This document shows positions 31,664 through 42,742 of a stretch of 64,000 nt of DNA, one piece after another. A program made the position numbers and the translations under genes. The first letter of the stretch is position 1; each line of letters opens with the position of its first letter. The DNA is from Candidatus Altimarinota bacterium (GTDB taxonomy: Bacteria; Patescibacteriota; Gracilibacteria; BD1-5; UBA6164): assembly GCA_028713225.1 (NCBI GenBank), contig JAQTOS010000002.1, positions 1 through 64,000 on the forward strand, written 5' to 3'. A model generated the notes under the pieces. It was not told the origin of the DNA. It made no database searches and saw nothing but the letters and a program-made list of their open reading frames with translations.

Positions 31664-33085
31664 ATGGAAATATTATTTTATACAAGTTTACTTGCTCCAC
31701 TTCTACTTGCACTTTGAGCAATATTTACAAGTAAAGATTTTGCAAGAAAATATTTGCAAATAAATAGATTTGCTTATCTAATTTTGGCTATATTAGCTGT
31801 ATTTTTCTATATAAAAGGAATTACTATAGATACTACATTTTTTACATTAGACAAAATAAATATAGTTTTTTACTCTATTATATTTCTTTTATCATTTTTG
31901 ATTTCAGCTTACGCAGTAAGTTATTTTGGTACAGAAATAGACCACAAAGAAATAGGTAGATGAAGATTAAAACAATATAATATGATGATAAATTTTTTCA
32001 TCTTATCTATGCTTTTTGTAGCAATTTCAAAAAACCTTATGGTAATGTGGATAGCTCTTGAAGCTACTACTATTTTTACTACTTTTTTAATAAGTTTTTA
32101 CGGAACTAAATCTAGTTGGGAAGCAGCTTGGAAATATGTAATTTTATGTTGAATCTGAGTAACAATTGGTCTTCTGGGTCTTTTTATGATGATGATGGCA
32201 GGTATTCATAATCTAGATTTCACAACTATTACAAAAGAAGTAGCAATAAATAAAAATTTACTTGAACTTGCATTTGTTTTTATCCTTGTTTGATTTGGTA
32301 CAAAAGTTGGATTTTTCCCGTTAAATAGCTGGCTTCCAGATGCTCATGGTAAATGATCTACTCCAATTTCAGCTTTCATGTCATCTATACTTTTACCTTT
32401 GGCTTTTTATATGATTATTAGATCTCAAGCAATAATTGATTTTCACTTAAATTCTGATTTTACATCTAAAATGATGCTTTTCTTTGCTCTTGTAACTATA
32501 GTTTATTCAGGTTTTGTAATGATTATTCAACATCATTATAAAAGAGCTTTGGCTTATTCTAGTAGTGAAAATATGTGAATAATTGCTTTTTCTTGGGCAC
32601 TTTGATGACTTGGAGCACCACTTGCTCAAATGTTTTCTCTACTTCATGTTGTAGGGCATTCTTTCCTAAAAACTGCATCATTCATGTCTGCTTGAAATAT
32701 ATTATTACACACTCATACTGGGCAATTTGATAAAATTAAAAATATTTCTAAATATATGAGAAATTCTAGTATTCTACTAGTTATTTCATTATTTATGTTA
32801 GTTGGTCTTCCACCATCTCCACTTTTTATCTCTGAACTTGGGATTATTTGGCAAGCTTACATAATAAATCCTTACTATGCTCTTGCATTTGTAGTTTGAA
32901 TTGTTCTAGCTTTTTCAGGACTTTTATACAATTTTTCAGGAATGTTTGCTTCAAAAGATGATGTGGCTGATCTTAAAAAAATAGACAAAGATTTCAAAAT
33001 CGGATGTATGCATATGCCAATAATTATGGCTCTAGTTTTGGCTATACTTGTTGCAGTTGTTTTTGTTTTGAATTTTAAATTTTAA
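31664..33085 (+). CDS. hyfF: HyfF/NuoN-like antiporter subunit
   Basis: 473 residues, about 14 membrane segments. Conserved charges of the proton path are present: Glu in MWIALEATTIFTTF, Lys in FGTKVGFFPLNSWLPDAHG and Lys in GHSFLKTASFMSAGN. The Lys that often follows the SAFMSS segment is not seen (SILLPLAF). It is the second antiporter-like subunit of the complex and 20 bp upstream of the large-subunit gene. Confidence 0.9.
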
Positions 33086-33105
33086 TTATAATCAAAAAAG
33101 AATTT

Positions 33106-34584
33106 ATGTTAGAAATTAAAAAAATGGATAATTTTGCGTCTCTAGTTGATGCACTTGCTAAATATCAAACTTCTGAGTATGTAGGATCATTTTTGAGAGA
33201 AGTTGATGCTAAAAATGATGAATTTTTTGTTGTAGTTAAAAAAGAAGGGAAAACTCATGTTTATTTTGTTATATCAGACAACCAAGTTGCTCTTCCAGAT
33301 TTAAGCAAACTTTTTTATGCTGCTCATCTTTACCAAAATGAAATCTATGATTTTTATGGTAGAACTACTGAAAATTTTGCAAATCATACTTTGAGATTAC
33401 ATACTCATCCTAAAGATTTCTTTCCTTTAAGAAAATTAGGGAAATCTATGGTGAAAGAAAGACAAGATTTCATTTTTACTCAAATAAATGGTGAATGACT
33501 TGTAGAAGTTCCAGTTTGACCAATTCATGCTGGTATCATTCCTCCAGGACATTTTAGATTTACTGTTGATGGTGAAGATACTCTGAATCTTGATACTCAA
33601 ATGGGATGGAAACATAAAGGAGTTGAAAAATATTTTTACACTGAAAAAGATTTAAATAAATTGCTTTCAGTAAGTCAAGATATCGCTTGAGATTCAGCTA
33701 TTGCATATGCTTGGACTTTTGCTAGACTTATAGAAGATGCTGCCGGAATAAAAATTTCTAAAACTACAGGATTAAATAGAATCCTAGCTCTAGAGTTAGA
33801 GAGAATTTACAATCATATGTGGACAATCGGAGCTCTAGGTAATGATGTTGGGCAAAGCTTTTTACTTAATTGATACCTAAGTATAAGAGAAGATTTACTT
33901 GAAGTACAAAGAGAAGTGTTTGGGTCAAGAACCCTAAAATGAGTTATAAATTTCTGAAATTCAGCTAAAAAATTATCTAAAGAAGACTTTGGTAAAATAG
34001 AAAATATTTTGAAACAAATCGAAAAAAGAGTGAAAGTTTTGGCTTATATAGAAGAATATTCATCAGGTGTTTACGATAGATTTAAAGATACTTGAATAGT
34101 TACTTTAGAAACAACAAGTCTTCATTCTGGTCTTGGTCTTTGAGCAAAAGCTTCTAAACTAGCAATGGACGAAAGAGTTTATGATAAAGATTATTTAGAA
34201 AATAAAGTAATTGTAAAACCAATTTTGGGAATACAATGAGATAGTTTTGACAGATTTCAAGTTAGAGCAAAAGAAATTTTTCAATCTATAGCTTTAGTTA
34301 GAGAGGTTATGGAAAAACTTTCTACAGCAAAAACTGAAAAAGAAGAAGAATTAAAAGAAATAAAACTAAAAGACTGATTGTATACTTCTTTTGTAGAAGG
34401 TCATAGATGAGAAATTTTTCAAATGATGTTAGTTGAAAATGGTGAAATATCATATTTCAAAGCAAAAGATCCTTCTTTTGTAAACTGGACTTTGATAGAA
34501 TATGCAGTTTTGAAAAACATAATTGCAGATTTCCCAATTTGTAACAAATCATATGATTTGAGTTATAGTTGAACTGATATGTAA
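33106..34584 (+). CDS. hyfG: NuoCD/HycE-like large subunit without NiFe ligands
   Basis: 492 residues, a NuoC-like N-terminal domain (FYAAHLYQNEIYDFYGR) fused to a NuoD/hydrogenase large-subunit domain (GPIHAGIIPPGHFRFTVDGE, HKGVEKYFY, RLIEDAAGI, LNRILALELERIYNH). Hydrogenases bind NiFe through CxxC near the start and DPCxxC at the end. Here the first motif is AGDS (194-197), so both Cys are lost, and the last is DLSYSG (484-489), losing Pro and both Cys. Ehr-type complexes are known to lack these ligands. The protein folds alike but cannot hold the NiFe site. Confidence 0.9.
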
Positions 34585-34597
34585 GAGAAAAATAAAA

Positions 34598-34628
34598 GGC
34601 TGTCATTAAATGACAGCCAATTTTTTTG
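34598..34628. terminator. Bidirectional terminator after the complex cluster
   Basis: Arms ggctgtcatt/aatgacagcc around one base, with T-runs on both strands. It overlaps the stop of the 34606 gene. Confidence 0.85.
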
Positions 34629-34956
34629 TGATTTCTTCGCAGACTGGATTACTCCACCCGAAAAGGTAACCATTTTCAGCGATTTCGGCGACAACAGGGA
34701 TTAATGTGTTTTTTATGAAGTTTATATTAACCTCATTTAGGTACAAAATTCCCATAAATGATTTTACCTCAAAAAAGTATCCCTTTTCATTAGGTGTTCT
34801 TAAAAAAATAATTTTTTTATTGTATTCTTTAAGAGAATCAGGATCATTTTTTCTTATGCTATGTACAAATGAAAAATATAAGTATTCATCATTTCCAACT
34901 AGTGATGAAAGCCGTTTAGTTCTACCTAAATATTTTACATTGCTAATGTACGCCAT
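34606..34956 (-). CDS. Unknown 116-residue protein, probably acquired
   Basis: Soluble, with no motif I recognise (MAYISNVKYLGRTKRLSS... ends EEITKKLAVI). It has six GGN glycines and no TGA. GAGGA precedes the ATG at normal ribosome-site distance, a TTGACA promoter lies 70 bp upstream and the terminator overlaps the stop. In the window this promoter-SD-gene-hairpin unit is repeated for other standard-code-like genes. It is inserted between the hyf-like cluster and nth. Confidence 0.7.
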   Translation of the reverse strand: MAYISNVKYLGRTKRLSSLVGNDEYLYFSFVHSIRKNDPDSLKEYNKKIIFLRTPNEKGYFFEVKSFMGILYLNEVNINFIKNTLIPVVAEIAENGYLFGWSNPVCEEITKKLAVI

Positions 34957-35001
34957 TTTACTATCCTCGCTTTCTTTTGTGTTTTTATTTTAGTGAATTT
35001 A

Positions 35002-35029
35002 CTTATATATAATAATTATTATTTGTCAA
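35002..35029 (-). promoter_or_regulatory. Promoter of the 34606 gene
   Basis: TTGACA (35024-35029) and TATAAG (35002-35007) on the minus strand with 16-bp spacing. Confidence 0.6.
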
Positions 35030-35095
35030 GAAATTAATTTTTTTTGTTTTTTGCATCTTAATAAATATAATCAGCAAAAATACTAATCAATATTT

Positions 35096-35728
35096 ATGAC
35101 ACAAAAACAAAAAATAGAATTTTTCATTGAAACTTTGGAAAAAATGTTTCCAAATGCTAGATGTGAGTTGGATTTCAGGACTCCTTTTCAGCTACTTGTA
35201 GCTGTTATTTTGAGTGCTCAAACTACTGATAAACAAGTGAATAAAGTAAATAAAAAATTCTTTGAATTACTGAAAAATCCAGAAGATGTAGCTAAAATAT
35301 GACTTAGTGAAATAGAAAAAAATATCAAATCTATAGGTCTTTATAAAAATAAAGCAAAGTTTATTTTTGCAACAGGGAATAAGCTAGTTAATGATTTTGA
35401 TTCAAAAGTTCCGGGTAATATTACGGATTTACAAAAACTTCCAGGAGTTGGTATAAAGACAGCAAAAGTAGTAATGGCAGTATTATATAATTGACCATAT
35501 TTAGCAGTTGATACACATGTTCATAGAGTATTAAATAGACTTGGTTTTGTTAAAACCAAACTTGCTGAAGAAACAGATAAAAAAACTGAAAAAATATTTT
35601 CTGATAAGGATAAATCTAGATTACATCATTTGCTTATATTCTTTGGTAGATATCATTGTACAGCCAGAAATCCAAAATGTGAGACTTGTCCTTTTACTCA
35701 AATTTGTAAATTTTATAATAAAAAATAG
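35096..35728 (+). CDS. nth: Endonuclease III
   Basis: 210 residues, normal length. DNA glycosylase/AP lyase that removes oxidised pyrimidines. The helix-hairpin-helix is LPGVGIKTAKVVM with the catalytic Lys, followed by VDTHVHRVLNRLG with the catalytic Asp. The C-terminal iron-sulfur loop is complete: CTARNPKCETCPFTQIC (C-x6-C-x2-C-x5-C), so this protein keeps its cluster although the nearby small subunit does not. Confidence 0.95.
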
Positions 35729-35805
35729 AGTTTATTATATTTTTCTTGAAAAATTTACAAAATAATATAAACTCACAAACAATTTAAACATTAAATTTCA
35801 TACTT

Positions 35806-37623
35806 ATGAAAAAACATCAAACAAAAGCCTTTACCTTAGTCGAATTAATCATAGTGATTACAATATTAGCTATTCTTGCTACTATTGGCTTTATGTCATA
35901 TCAATCATATACAGCTGACACTAGAGATTCATCAAGAATAACTAGTCTAAAAACAGTGTATGATTGATTAACAATCTCATATGTAAAAAAACAAACATAT
36001 CCAACACCAGATGACTACATAGATATAGTATGAGTATCAAAACAATGATATGTTTGAGATATAATTACAAAATCAATCAGATGAGATTCATTTAAAGATC
36101 CAAAAGATAATACTAGATTTTTGTATAGTCTAGACTATACGTGAAAAAAAATTCAACTATCAGGATTTCTAGAAAATAATAATAAATTACTATTATCACA
36201 AAATAATACATTTTTAAATCAAGCATTTGCTTGAAATATAGATTATACAAGTAGATATATCTATACAATATGAGATAGAGTATGAATACTTCTAGATTCA
36301 AGTACAAATGCTCCAGTAACAGAAAGAATATCTACAGGAACCCTAGACCTAAATACAGATACATCAAATTATACTGTAGTATTCTCAAATAATACAACAA
36401 ATTCAGGAACAATATCATGAAGTGGACAAGCTCTATTAACAAATATATCAATAATACAAAATTCATGTGTACTTGGAAATACAGTAGTAACATCTTGATG
36501 ACAAATAAGTGCATATAATACAAATACAGTTGCATATAACCAAACTTGTACTCCTATATCAAGAACATGTAATAACTGAATATTAAGCTGAGATACAAAT
36601 TATAAATATGATATTTGTTCACCAGCAAATGCACTAAATTGTACACGAACAACATATAACTGATATAGTGTTCCAGCAATAAATCATGGAATAACACAAA
36701 CTATATCAAAAGCTATTACTTGATGAACATCTTCTATTGATGCAACATGTACAAACTGAGCTTTATCTTATGGAACTGAAACTACTACTTGTAGTACAAA
36801 TTACACATTAACTTGAAATTCTTGTGTAGCAAATACTCAAACAGTAACTTGTTGATGAACTATTCCAAGTAATGCTACAGCTGCTACACCAACAACATAT
36901 ACACAAACATGGAATTGAACTATATGGGCTCCTACTACTAGTTGGTGAGCAAGTCAATCTACATGTGATTTTAATTGTAATACAAATTATGCTTGGAATT
37001 GAACTTCTTGTGTACAAATATGATCTTCAAGTACAAATCCAGGATTATCTTGTTTGGATATATTGAATAAAATACCAACTAGTACAAGTTGAAATTATTG
37101 GATAAAACCAGATACTGCGGCATCTTTCCAGGTTTATTGTGATATGACAACTGATTGAGGTTGATGGACAAGAGTTTTTTATAGTAATTCAGCTTCTGTA
37201 CCTAGAACTTCAATAGATTGAGTAAATTGGAATATATGAAATACATTAAGTGTAAATTTTTCTATATTATATGAAATGAGAAATAGAAAAAATAACTCAG
37301 GAGTTTATGAATTTAGATTATTTAATGATGCTTGAATTTATAACCGGTTTACTCAAACAAATTCTTATAATACTAATCCAGTATGAAATTCTTACACTAG
37401 AAAATGATGAAATTTTACATTTTCTTGGGGGTCTACTTGGTATTGATTAGCAACATCAAATTTTTGAAGTGCAACCATGCGAGCTTATTGTAGTTTAGCT
37501 ACTACTTATGAATGAAATTCTCGGCGGAATTGTTTTCAAGATCAAGATGCAGCATCTTTTTGAGCTTGACCTTGGCAATATGCATATACTTCTCAGGCTT
37601 GGGTACAAATTTATCAAAAATAA
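35806..37623 (+). CDS. Large type IV pilin-like protein with fibrinogen-like C-terminus
   Basis: 605 residues, much longer than a usual pilin. N-terminal prepilin signal (FTLVELIIVITILAILATIG), then a pilin body similar to that of the 58613 gene (YPTPDDYIDIVGVSKQGYV, NTRFLYSLDYTGKK), then Cys-rich YxxxGxSC-type repeats, and from about residue 410 a fibrinogen-related domain (SCLDILNKIPTSTSGNYWI..., CDMTTDGGGWTRVFYS). A tip adhesin or minor pilin function is likely. 90 bp at 36925-37014 are identical to 59717-59806 in the other pilin. Confidence 0.88.
36925..37014 (+). repeat. 90-bp block identical to 59717-59806
   Basis: Both pilins carry this block without a single difference (begins tgggctcctactactagttg), in the same reading frame, with diverged sequence on both sides. 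Confidence 0.85.
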
Positions 37624-37658
37624 AAATAATCCTTACCAAATTTGGTAAGGATTATTTT
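37623..37658. terminator. Bidirectional terminator after the pilin
   Basis: A perfect 36-bp palindrome (arms aaaataatccttaccaaa and complement) between convergent genes. Confidence 0.88.
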
Positions 37659-37670
37659 TAAATATAGAAT

Positions 37671-38495
37671 TTAAAAAAACTCCATTTCTCATTCTGCATA
37701 TTCTTCAGGCGGATTTATTATATTATCTAAATCATTTATCATTTGGAAGAAAAATCATTCCATTAATTTTGAATTTTTTTGAATAAGTAAATCTACTGTA
37801 TTTTCTCATTCGTGATGACTTTCTTTTAAATATTCAATATTAGTTGAATAATTTGGATTATATAATCATAAAAAATCAGTAAGTAATATATGTAAATTAT
37901 TTCTGAAATCTATTATGAAAAAATTTAAAAGATTAAAAATATATTCTTTTTGTTGCTGAGTAAAATCCCCACTTTGTTCTAAATGTATTATTAATATTGA
38001 AAAAATTAGATTAACATCAACAAAACATCATATATTTGTGATGTATTTATTTATTTGTTTAAATGGTCTTATAAGCGATTTTATTTGTAATTTATTATTT
38101 TTATTTAGAAGCATATCTTCCAAAATTTCTAATTCTTTTTCTATGTCAGTAAGATAAGAAAAATCATACATTTCTAACAAATCAGCATCACTATAAATTA
38201 TATCACATTTCTGTTTTTTCTCTTCTATTTTAGTTAATATAAACAATCTATTAAAATTATGTATATTTTCTTTTTGAGTTATATTATTTTTTATTATTGT
38301 CTTTTTTGCAATTAAAAATGAATCATTTATTCATTCATATGTAATAGAATCCCTAAGTATTAATGTTATTCTTTCTAGAAAATCATCTGTTATTATCTCT
38401 ATTTTATCTTTTCAAGAAGATATTATTTGTCACTTTATATCAAGATCCATTGATGTGGAAAATGTTTTATAAGAGCTTAGTTTTATTTTGGTCAT
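37671..38495 (-). CDS. Hypothetical protein, 274 residues
   Basis: Soluble, rich in Ile, Asn, Lys and Glu with helical pattern (EKELEILEDMLLNKNNKLQIKS). TGA glycines and TAA stop indicate a resident gene. No recognised domain. It converges on the pilin gene across the shared terminator and is divergent from pnp. Confidence 0.6.
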
Positions 38496-38639
38496 TTTAT
38501 TTGATGTATTTTAGTTTTAATTGGAAGAGACTTAATTTAATAAAAATTTAATATAAATCAAATAAATTTGAAAAAAAAACTATATTTGTTATTATGTGCA
38601 AGAATTTAATTTGGAAGCTAAATATTATTTGGAAACAAG

Positions 38640-38690
38640 CAAGAATTTTATCAAGATAAAAAGTTTATTTTTGTTTTGATAAAGTTCTTG
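38640..38690 (+). promoter_or_regulatory. Long hairpin in the pnp leader
   Basis: Arms of 23 nt (38640-38662 and 38668-38690) with three differences, most of them G-U tolerant, and a 5-nt loop. The hairpin lies 58 bp upstream of the pnp start and is not followed by a T-run, so it is unlikely to be a terminator. In E. coli a pnp leader hairpin cut by RNase III controls PNPase synthesis; this could be an equivalent (inference). Confidence 0.6.
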
Positions 38691-38747
38691 TATCTAAAAT
38701 ATTTTTATCTATTTAAATTTATTTTTATATATTTATTTTTTATTATT

Positions 38748-40997
38748 ATGATTGGATTATCAGATAAGACTGCACCAAATGTAAAAAGTTTGAAAAAAAC
38801 TTACTCTATCGGTGGAAAAAATATAAGTTTTGAAGCTGGAAAATTGGCTTTACTTATAAACGGAGCAGTTACTATAAGCGACGAATCTGGAAATGTGCTT
38901 CTTGTTACTGCTTGAGTAAAAGAAGAATGAGTTAACGGGAAAGCTGATTTTTTCCCTTTAGTTGTTGATTATCAAGAAAGATTTTATGCAACTGGTAAAA
39001 TCGGTGGTAATAGATTTCAAAGAAGAGAAGGAAGACCTTCTGAAGCAGCAACTTTGACATCAAGATTGATTGATAGACCTATTAGACCTATGTTTCCAAA
39101 AGGATTCATAAATGATACTCAAATAATTGCTATGGCATTATCTTCATCAGGAGTTTCTGATTTAGGATTTTTTGGTATTACGGGAGCTTCTCTTGCTCTT
39201 ATGATGACTGGAGCTCCTTTCGAAGGACCAGTTGCTTGAGTTAGAGTTATTCAAACTCCAGCAGGAGAATTCATATTTGATCCAAATTTCGAAGAAGAAA
39301 AAACTGCTAGATTAAATATACTTGTAGCTGGTACACTTGACGCGATAACTATGGTAGAATCAGCATGAAAAGAAGTTTCAGTTGATGAAATGATATCTAT
39401 TTTGGAATTTTCTCATAAAGTTATCAAAGAACTTTGTAATGCAGAAATAGATTTTATCGCTGAATATAAAGCTGCTTATGGAATCCCTGAAGTAAAAGCA
39501 TTTTATAATAAAGTTGATGAAAGTTTATATGGAAGAGTAAAAGCATTTTTAACAGAAGAAAAATTAGAAACTCTATATAACAAGTGAAAAAAAGAATTTC
39601 ATGATAATTTAGTGAAACTTGAAGAAGAAACTAAAGAATTTCTAGGAATGGAAGCATCTGAGTCTGCTATCAAAGAAGTTTGTTCAATTGAAGAAGCTTG
39701 TGTTGCTGGAATAGAAATAGATGAGGGAAGTATTGCTGAACTTGTTTACAAAAGAGTAAAAGAAGTAATGAGAAAAAATGTTCTAGAAAATTCTAGAAGA
39801 CTTGATGGAAGAGCATTAGACGAAGTTAGACAAATCAAAGGTGAAGTTGGATTATTACCTAGAACTCACGGGTCGGCACTTTTCCAAAGAGGTATGACAC
39901 AAGCTCTATCTATAGCAACTCTTTGAGGTCCTGGAGATGTTCAAACGGTTGATGATATGTATGAAGAAACAACTAGAAGATATATACATCATTATAATTT
40001 CCCTCCATTTTCAGTAGGTGAAGTTAGAATGTTAAGAGGTATAGGAAGAAGAGAAATCGGTCACGGTAAATTAGCTGAAAGAGCACTAGAAAATATGATT
40101 CCTTCTGAAGAAGAATTTCCATATGTAATAAGAGTAGTTTCAGAAACTATGACTTGTAATGGTTCATCATCTATGGCTTCAGTTTGTGGTTCTACTATGA
40201 GTCTTATGAATGCATGAGTGCCAATCAAAGCTCCAGTAGCTTGAATTGCCATGGGTATGGTTTATGATGATGCTACAGGAAAATATAAAATTTTATCTGA
40301 TATTCAAGCTCAAGAAGATTTCCTATGAGATATGGATTTCAAAGTAACTATGACTCCAAATGGTGTTACAGCTATGCAACTTGATGTAAAAATCAAAGGT
40401 TTATCTATGCAAGTTTTCAAAGAAGCTTTCGCACAAGCTAGAATTTCTATAAATTATATTCTAGAAGAAATGTTAAAAGTTATTCCAGAAACAAACAAAG
40501 AATTATCTCCTTATGCTCCTGCAATAATCGCTTTCAGAATAGATATTGATAAAATTAGAGCAGTTATTTGAAAAGGTTGAGAAAATATTCAAGGACTTGA
40601 AAAAAACTACAAAGTTGATATTCATATTGAAGATGATGGACTTGTAACTATTACAGCTCCAGACCAAATAAGTGGAAAAAAAGTTGAAGAACTTATAAAA
40701 GCTCAAATCTGGGAACCAGAAGTAGGTTATACTGGAATTTGAGTTATTGCAAAAATCATAGAATGAACTTGAGCAATCGTTGAATTTAACGGAAAATCAT
40801 GAATGATACATATTTCTAAATTAGCTCCTACTAGAGTAGTAAATGTAATCGATGTTGTAAAAGAATGAGAAAAAGTTGAATTTGAAGTTATTGCAGTAGA
40901 TAAAGAAAAAGGAAGAATTTGATTGAAGAAAAAATTTGAAGCACTTCCAGTTAATACTGAAGCTCCAAAATTTAGTTTAGAAAATACTTGAATTTAA
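38748..40997 (+). CDS. pnp: Polynucleotide phosphorylase
   Basis: 749 residues. A 3'-5' exoribonuclease that uses phosphate and takes part in RNA decay. Two RNase PH-like domains: the first with [24 protein letters not shown], the second with [34 protein letters not shown] and [17 protein letters not shown]. The KH domain has IGKGGENI (about 607-614), three of its glycines being partly TGA, and an S1 domain with GKSGMIHISKL near the C-terminus. Length is slightly above normal. Preceded by a long hairpin. Confidence 0.95.
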
Positions 40998-40998
40998 T

Positions 40999-41031
40999 AC
41001 AAAAAGAAAGCCCTCACGAAAGTGAGGGTTT
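40999..41031. terminator. Terminator with second copy at 42689
   Basis: Hairpin ccctcac/gtgaggg with GAAA loop within a 33-bp sequence that is identical to 42689-42721. It serves pnp and probably the convergent 41049 gene. Confidence 0.85.
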
Positions 41032-41048
41032 GTTGTTATTAGTTAATC

Positions 41049-42593
41049 TTAGATTTGTTTTAATTTAACTTTTTTTGTAAATCATCTATCACTACAATCA
41101 ACAATACTTGTAATTTTAAATCTACGAACATCATTAAATTCAGCGTCTCTTTCTATATTAAATTGTGCACCATTTTTAACAGATCTATAAGATGTATAAA
41201 ATAAATATTCATCAGAGTCTAAAACATTAACATCAACTAATGTCTGGTCGCTAAATAAATATGGGACTTTACAATAAAATTCCTTTCATATAAAAATATC
41301 TTCTTCTGTTAATGATTGGCTTTCATAATGAAATTCTTTAATGTCATTTCTAGCTTTTCTTTTCATTTTAACAGCTTCCTCTTTTTTCTTTTTTTCATAT
41401 TCTTCCCAAATTGTTACATCAGGAGTAAGACTTTTATATAATTGTCATCTGTATCAAATTCTTCTTAAGAAAAAATACTTTGCATCATCTCATTTAAAAA
41501 TAGATAATAATTTTTTAATATTATCTAAGTAATCTTTTTCTGATCTTTTAAAAATTCATATATTAGATCCATTTTTGAATTTAACAGGACTATTAACAAT
41601 AACATCTCAATTATCAGCAACCTTAATAACTCATTTTCAAAGACTTGAACAAACTTCCAGACAATTAAGTATTTCAGAATCGATATCTAATATAAATTCT
41701 ACATCTCATGTAAATAATGATTTTTTTTCACTTCTATTATTAAAATCAACAAAAGATTGAGTAATTGTATTAAAAACTTTTAAAGATAGAGTATATAATC
41801 AATTTTTCTTTAATAATTCATCAGTCATTATTTCAAATCAAGTATTTTCTGAGTTTTCAAAATATTTATAAATATTCTCAACTTTCATATATTTTGCTAA
41901 TCAAAAAAGTGTTTTATATGAATTATTATACAAGTCAAAATTATCAAATTTAGACATATATAATTCATCTTTATTAACAGTAGATAAATCAATGAATTTT
42001 AAAAATCTTTCTGTTTGTTCTTTTTCTTCTTTAGCTGAATCTTTTAAAATAGAACTATATAAATAAATCATATGGCTAAGAGAATGAGTTGTATTTGATT
42101 CACTCACAACTCACACTCATAAATTTTTTAATTTAAAATTTTCATATTTAGTTCAAAAATCAATTAATGACATAGGATTTCAGTTTGAATATCATAATTT
42201 CAATTCATTTACTTTAATATCTTGTCATCTATATACATGTTTTATTTGATTATCTGAATCATAAAATCAATATTTTTTTAATAAAAATAAAGAAGTTTTA
42301 TAATCTAAATTAGCAGTATTTAATAAGTTTCAATCCTTATTTATAATTCAAGGCACAGTAATATTACTTAGAGATGATTTTAATACTCTATTAAGTGCAT
42401 TTAATCTTTTAGGATTATTTAAAATTAAATTGTTAATAATATCTTGAAAATTATCAACAGATTCCAGTACAACTCAATCTCTTTTTATAATTTTATCATT
42501 AATTAAATTATTAAGTCAATCAGGAAGTTTACTAATTCTAGATGAATTAAATGATTTTTCAAAACTTTTATCTTTAAATGGTAAATTAGTCAT
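41049..42593 (-). CDS. Hypothetical protein, 514 residues
   Basis: Soluble, no signal peptide. Segments such as GLNNLINDKIIKRDGVVLESVDNFQDI and EEYEKKKKEEAVKMKRKARNDI (charged, coiled) do not match a domain I know. TGA glycines throughout, so a resident gene. It has its own TTGACA-N16-TATAAA promoter. The 33-bp terminator repeat flanks it on both sides. Confidence 0.6.
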
Positions 42594-42629
42594 ATATATA
42601 GTAAAAAACTTTTAAAAAATAAGAGATTA

Positions 42630-42657
42630 TTTATATATAATTAATTATTTTTGTCAA
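42630..42657 (-). promoter_or_regulatory. Promoter of the 41049 gene
   Basis: TTGACA (42652-42657) and TATAAA (42630-42635) with 16 bp between; the same architecture as on the acquired-looking genes, so the resident sigma factor probably reads both. Confidence 0.55.
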
Positions 42658-42688
42658 ATTTTAAATCATTGAATTTTAAATATTTAAG

Positions 42689-42722
42689 ACAAAAAGAAAG
42701 CCCTCACGAAAGTGAGGGTTTT
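42689..42722 (-). terminator. Terminator of the 42743 gene (repeat copy)
   Basis: Second copy of the 33-bp sequence at 40999-41031, with the same ccctcac-gaaa-gtgaggg hairpin, downstream of the minus-strand gene at 42743. Confidence 0.85.
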
Positions 42723-42742
42723 GTTGTTTATGGGAATTTTTT

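Noticed and set aside
27538-34584. A functional energy-converting NiFe hydrogenase or formate hydrogenlyase
   Set aside because: All NiFe and proximal cluster ligands are substituted and no ferredoxin subunit is encoded nearby.
36113-37017. Minus-strand open frames inside the pilin gene (and the equivalent at 59633-59851)
   Set aside because: Low-complexity shadows of the Ser/Thr/Cys-rich coding strand.
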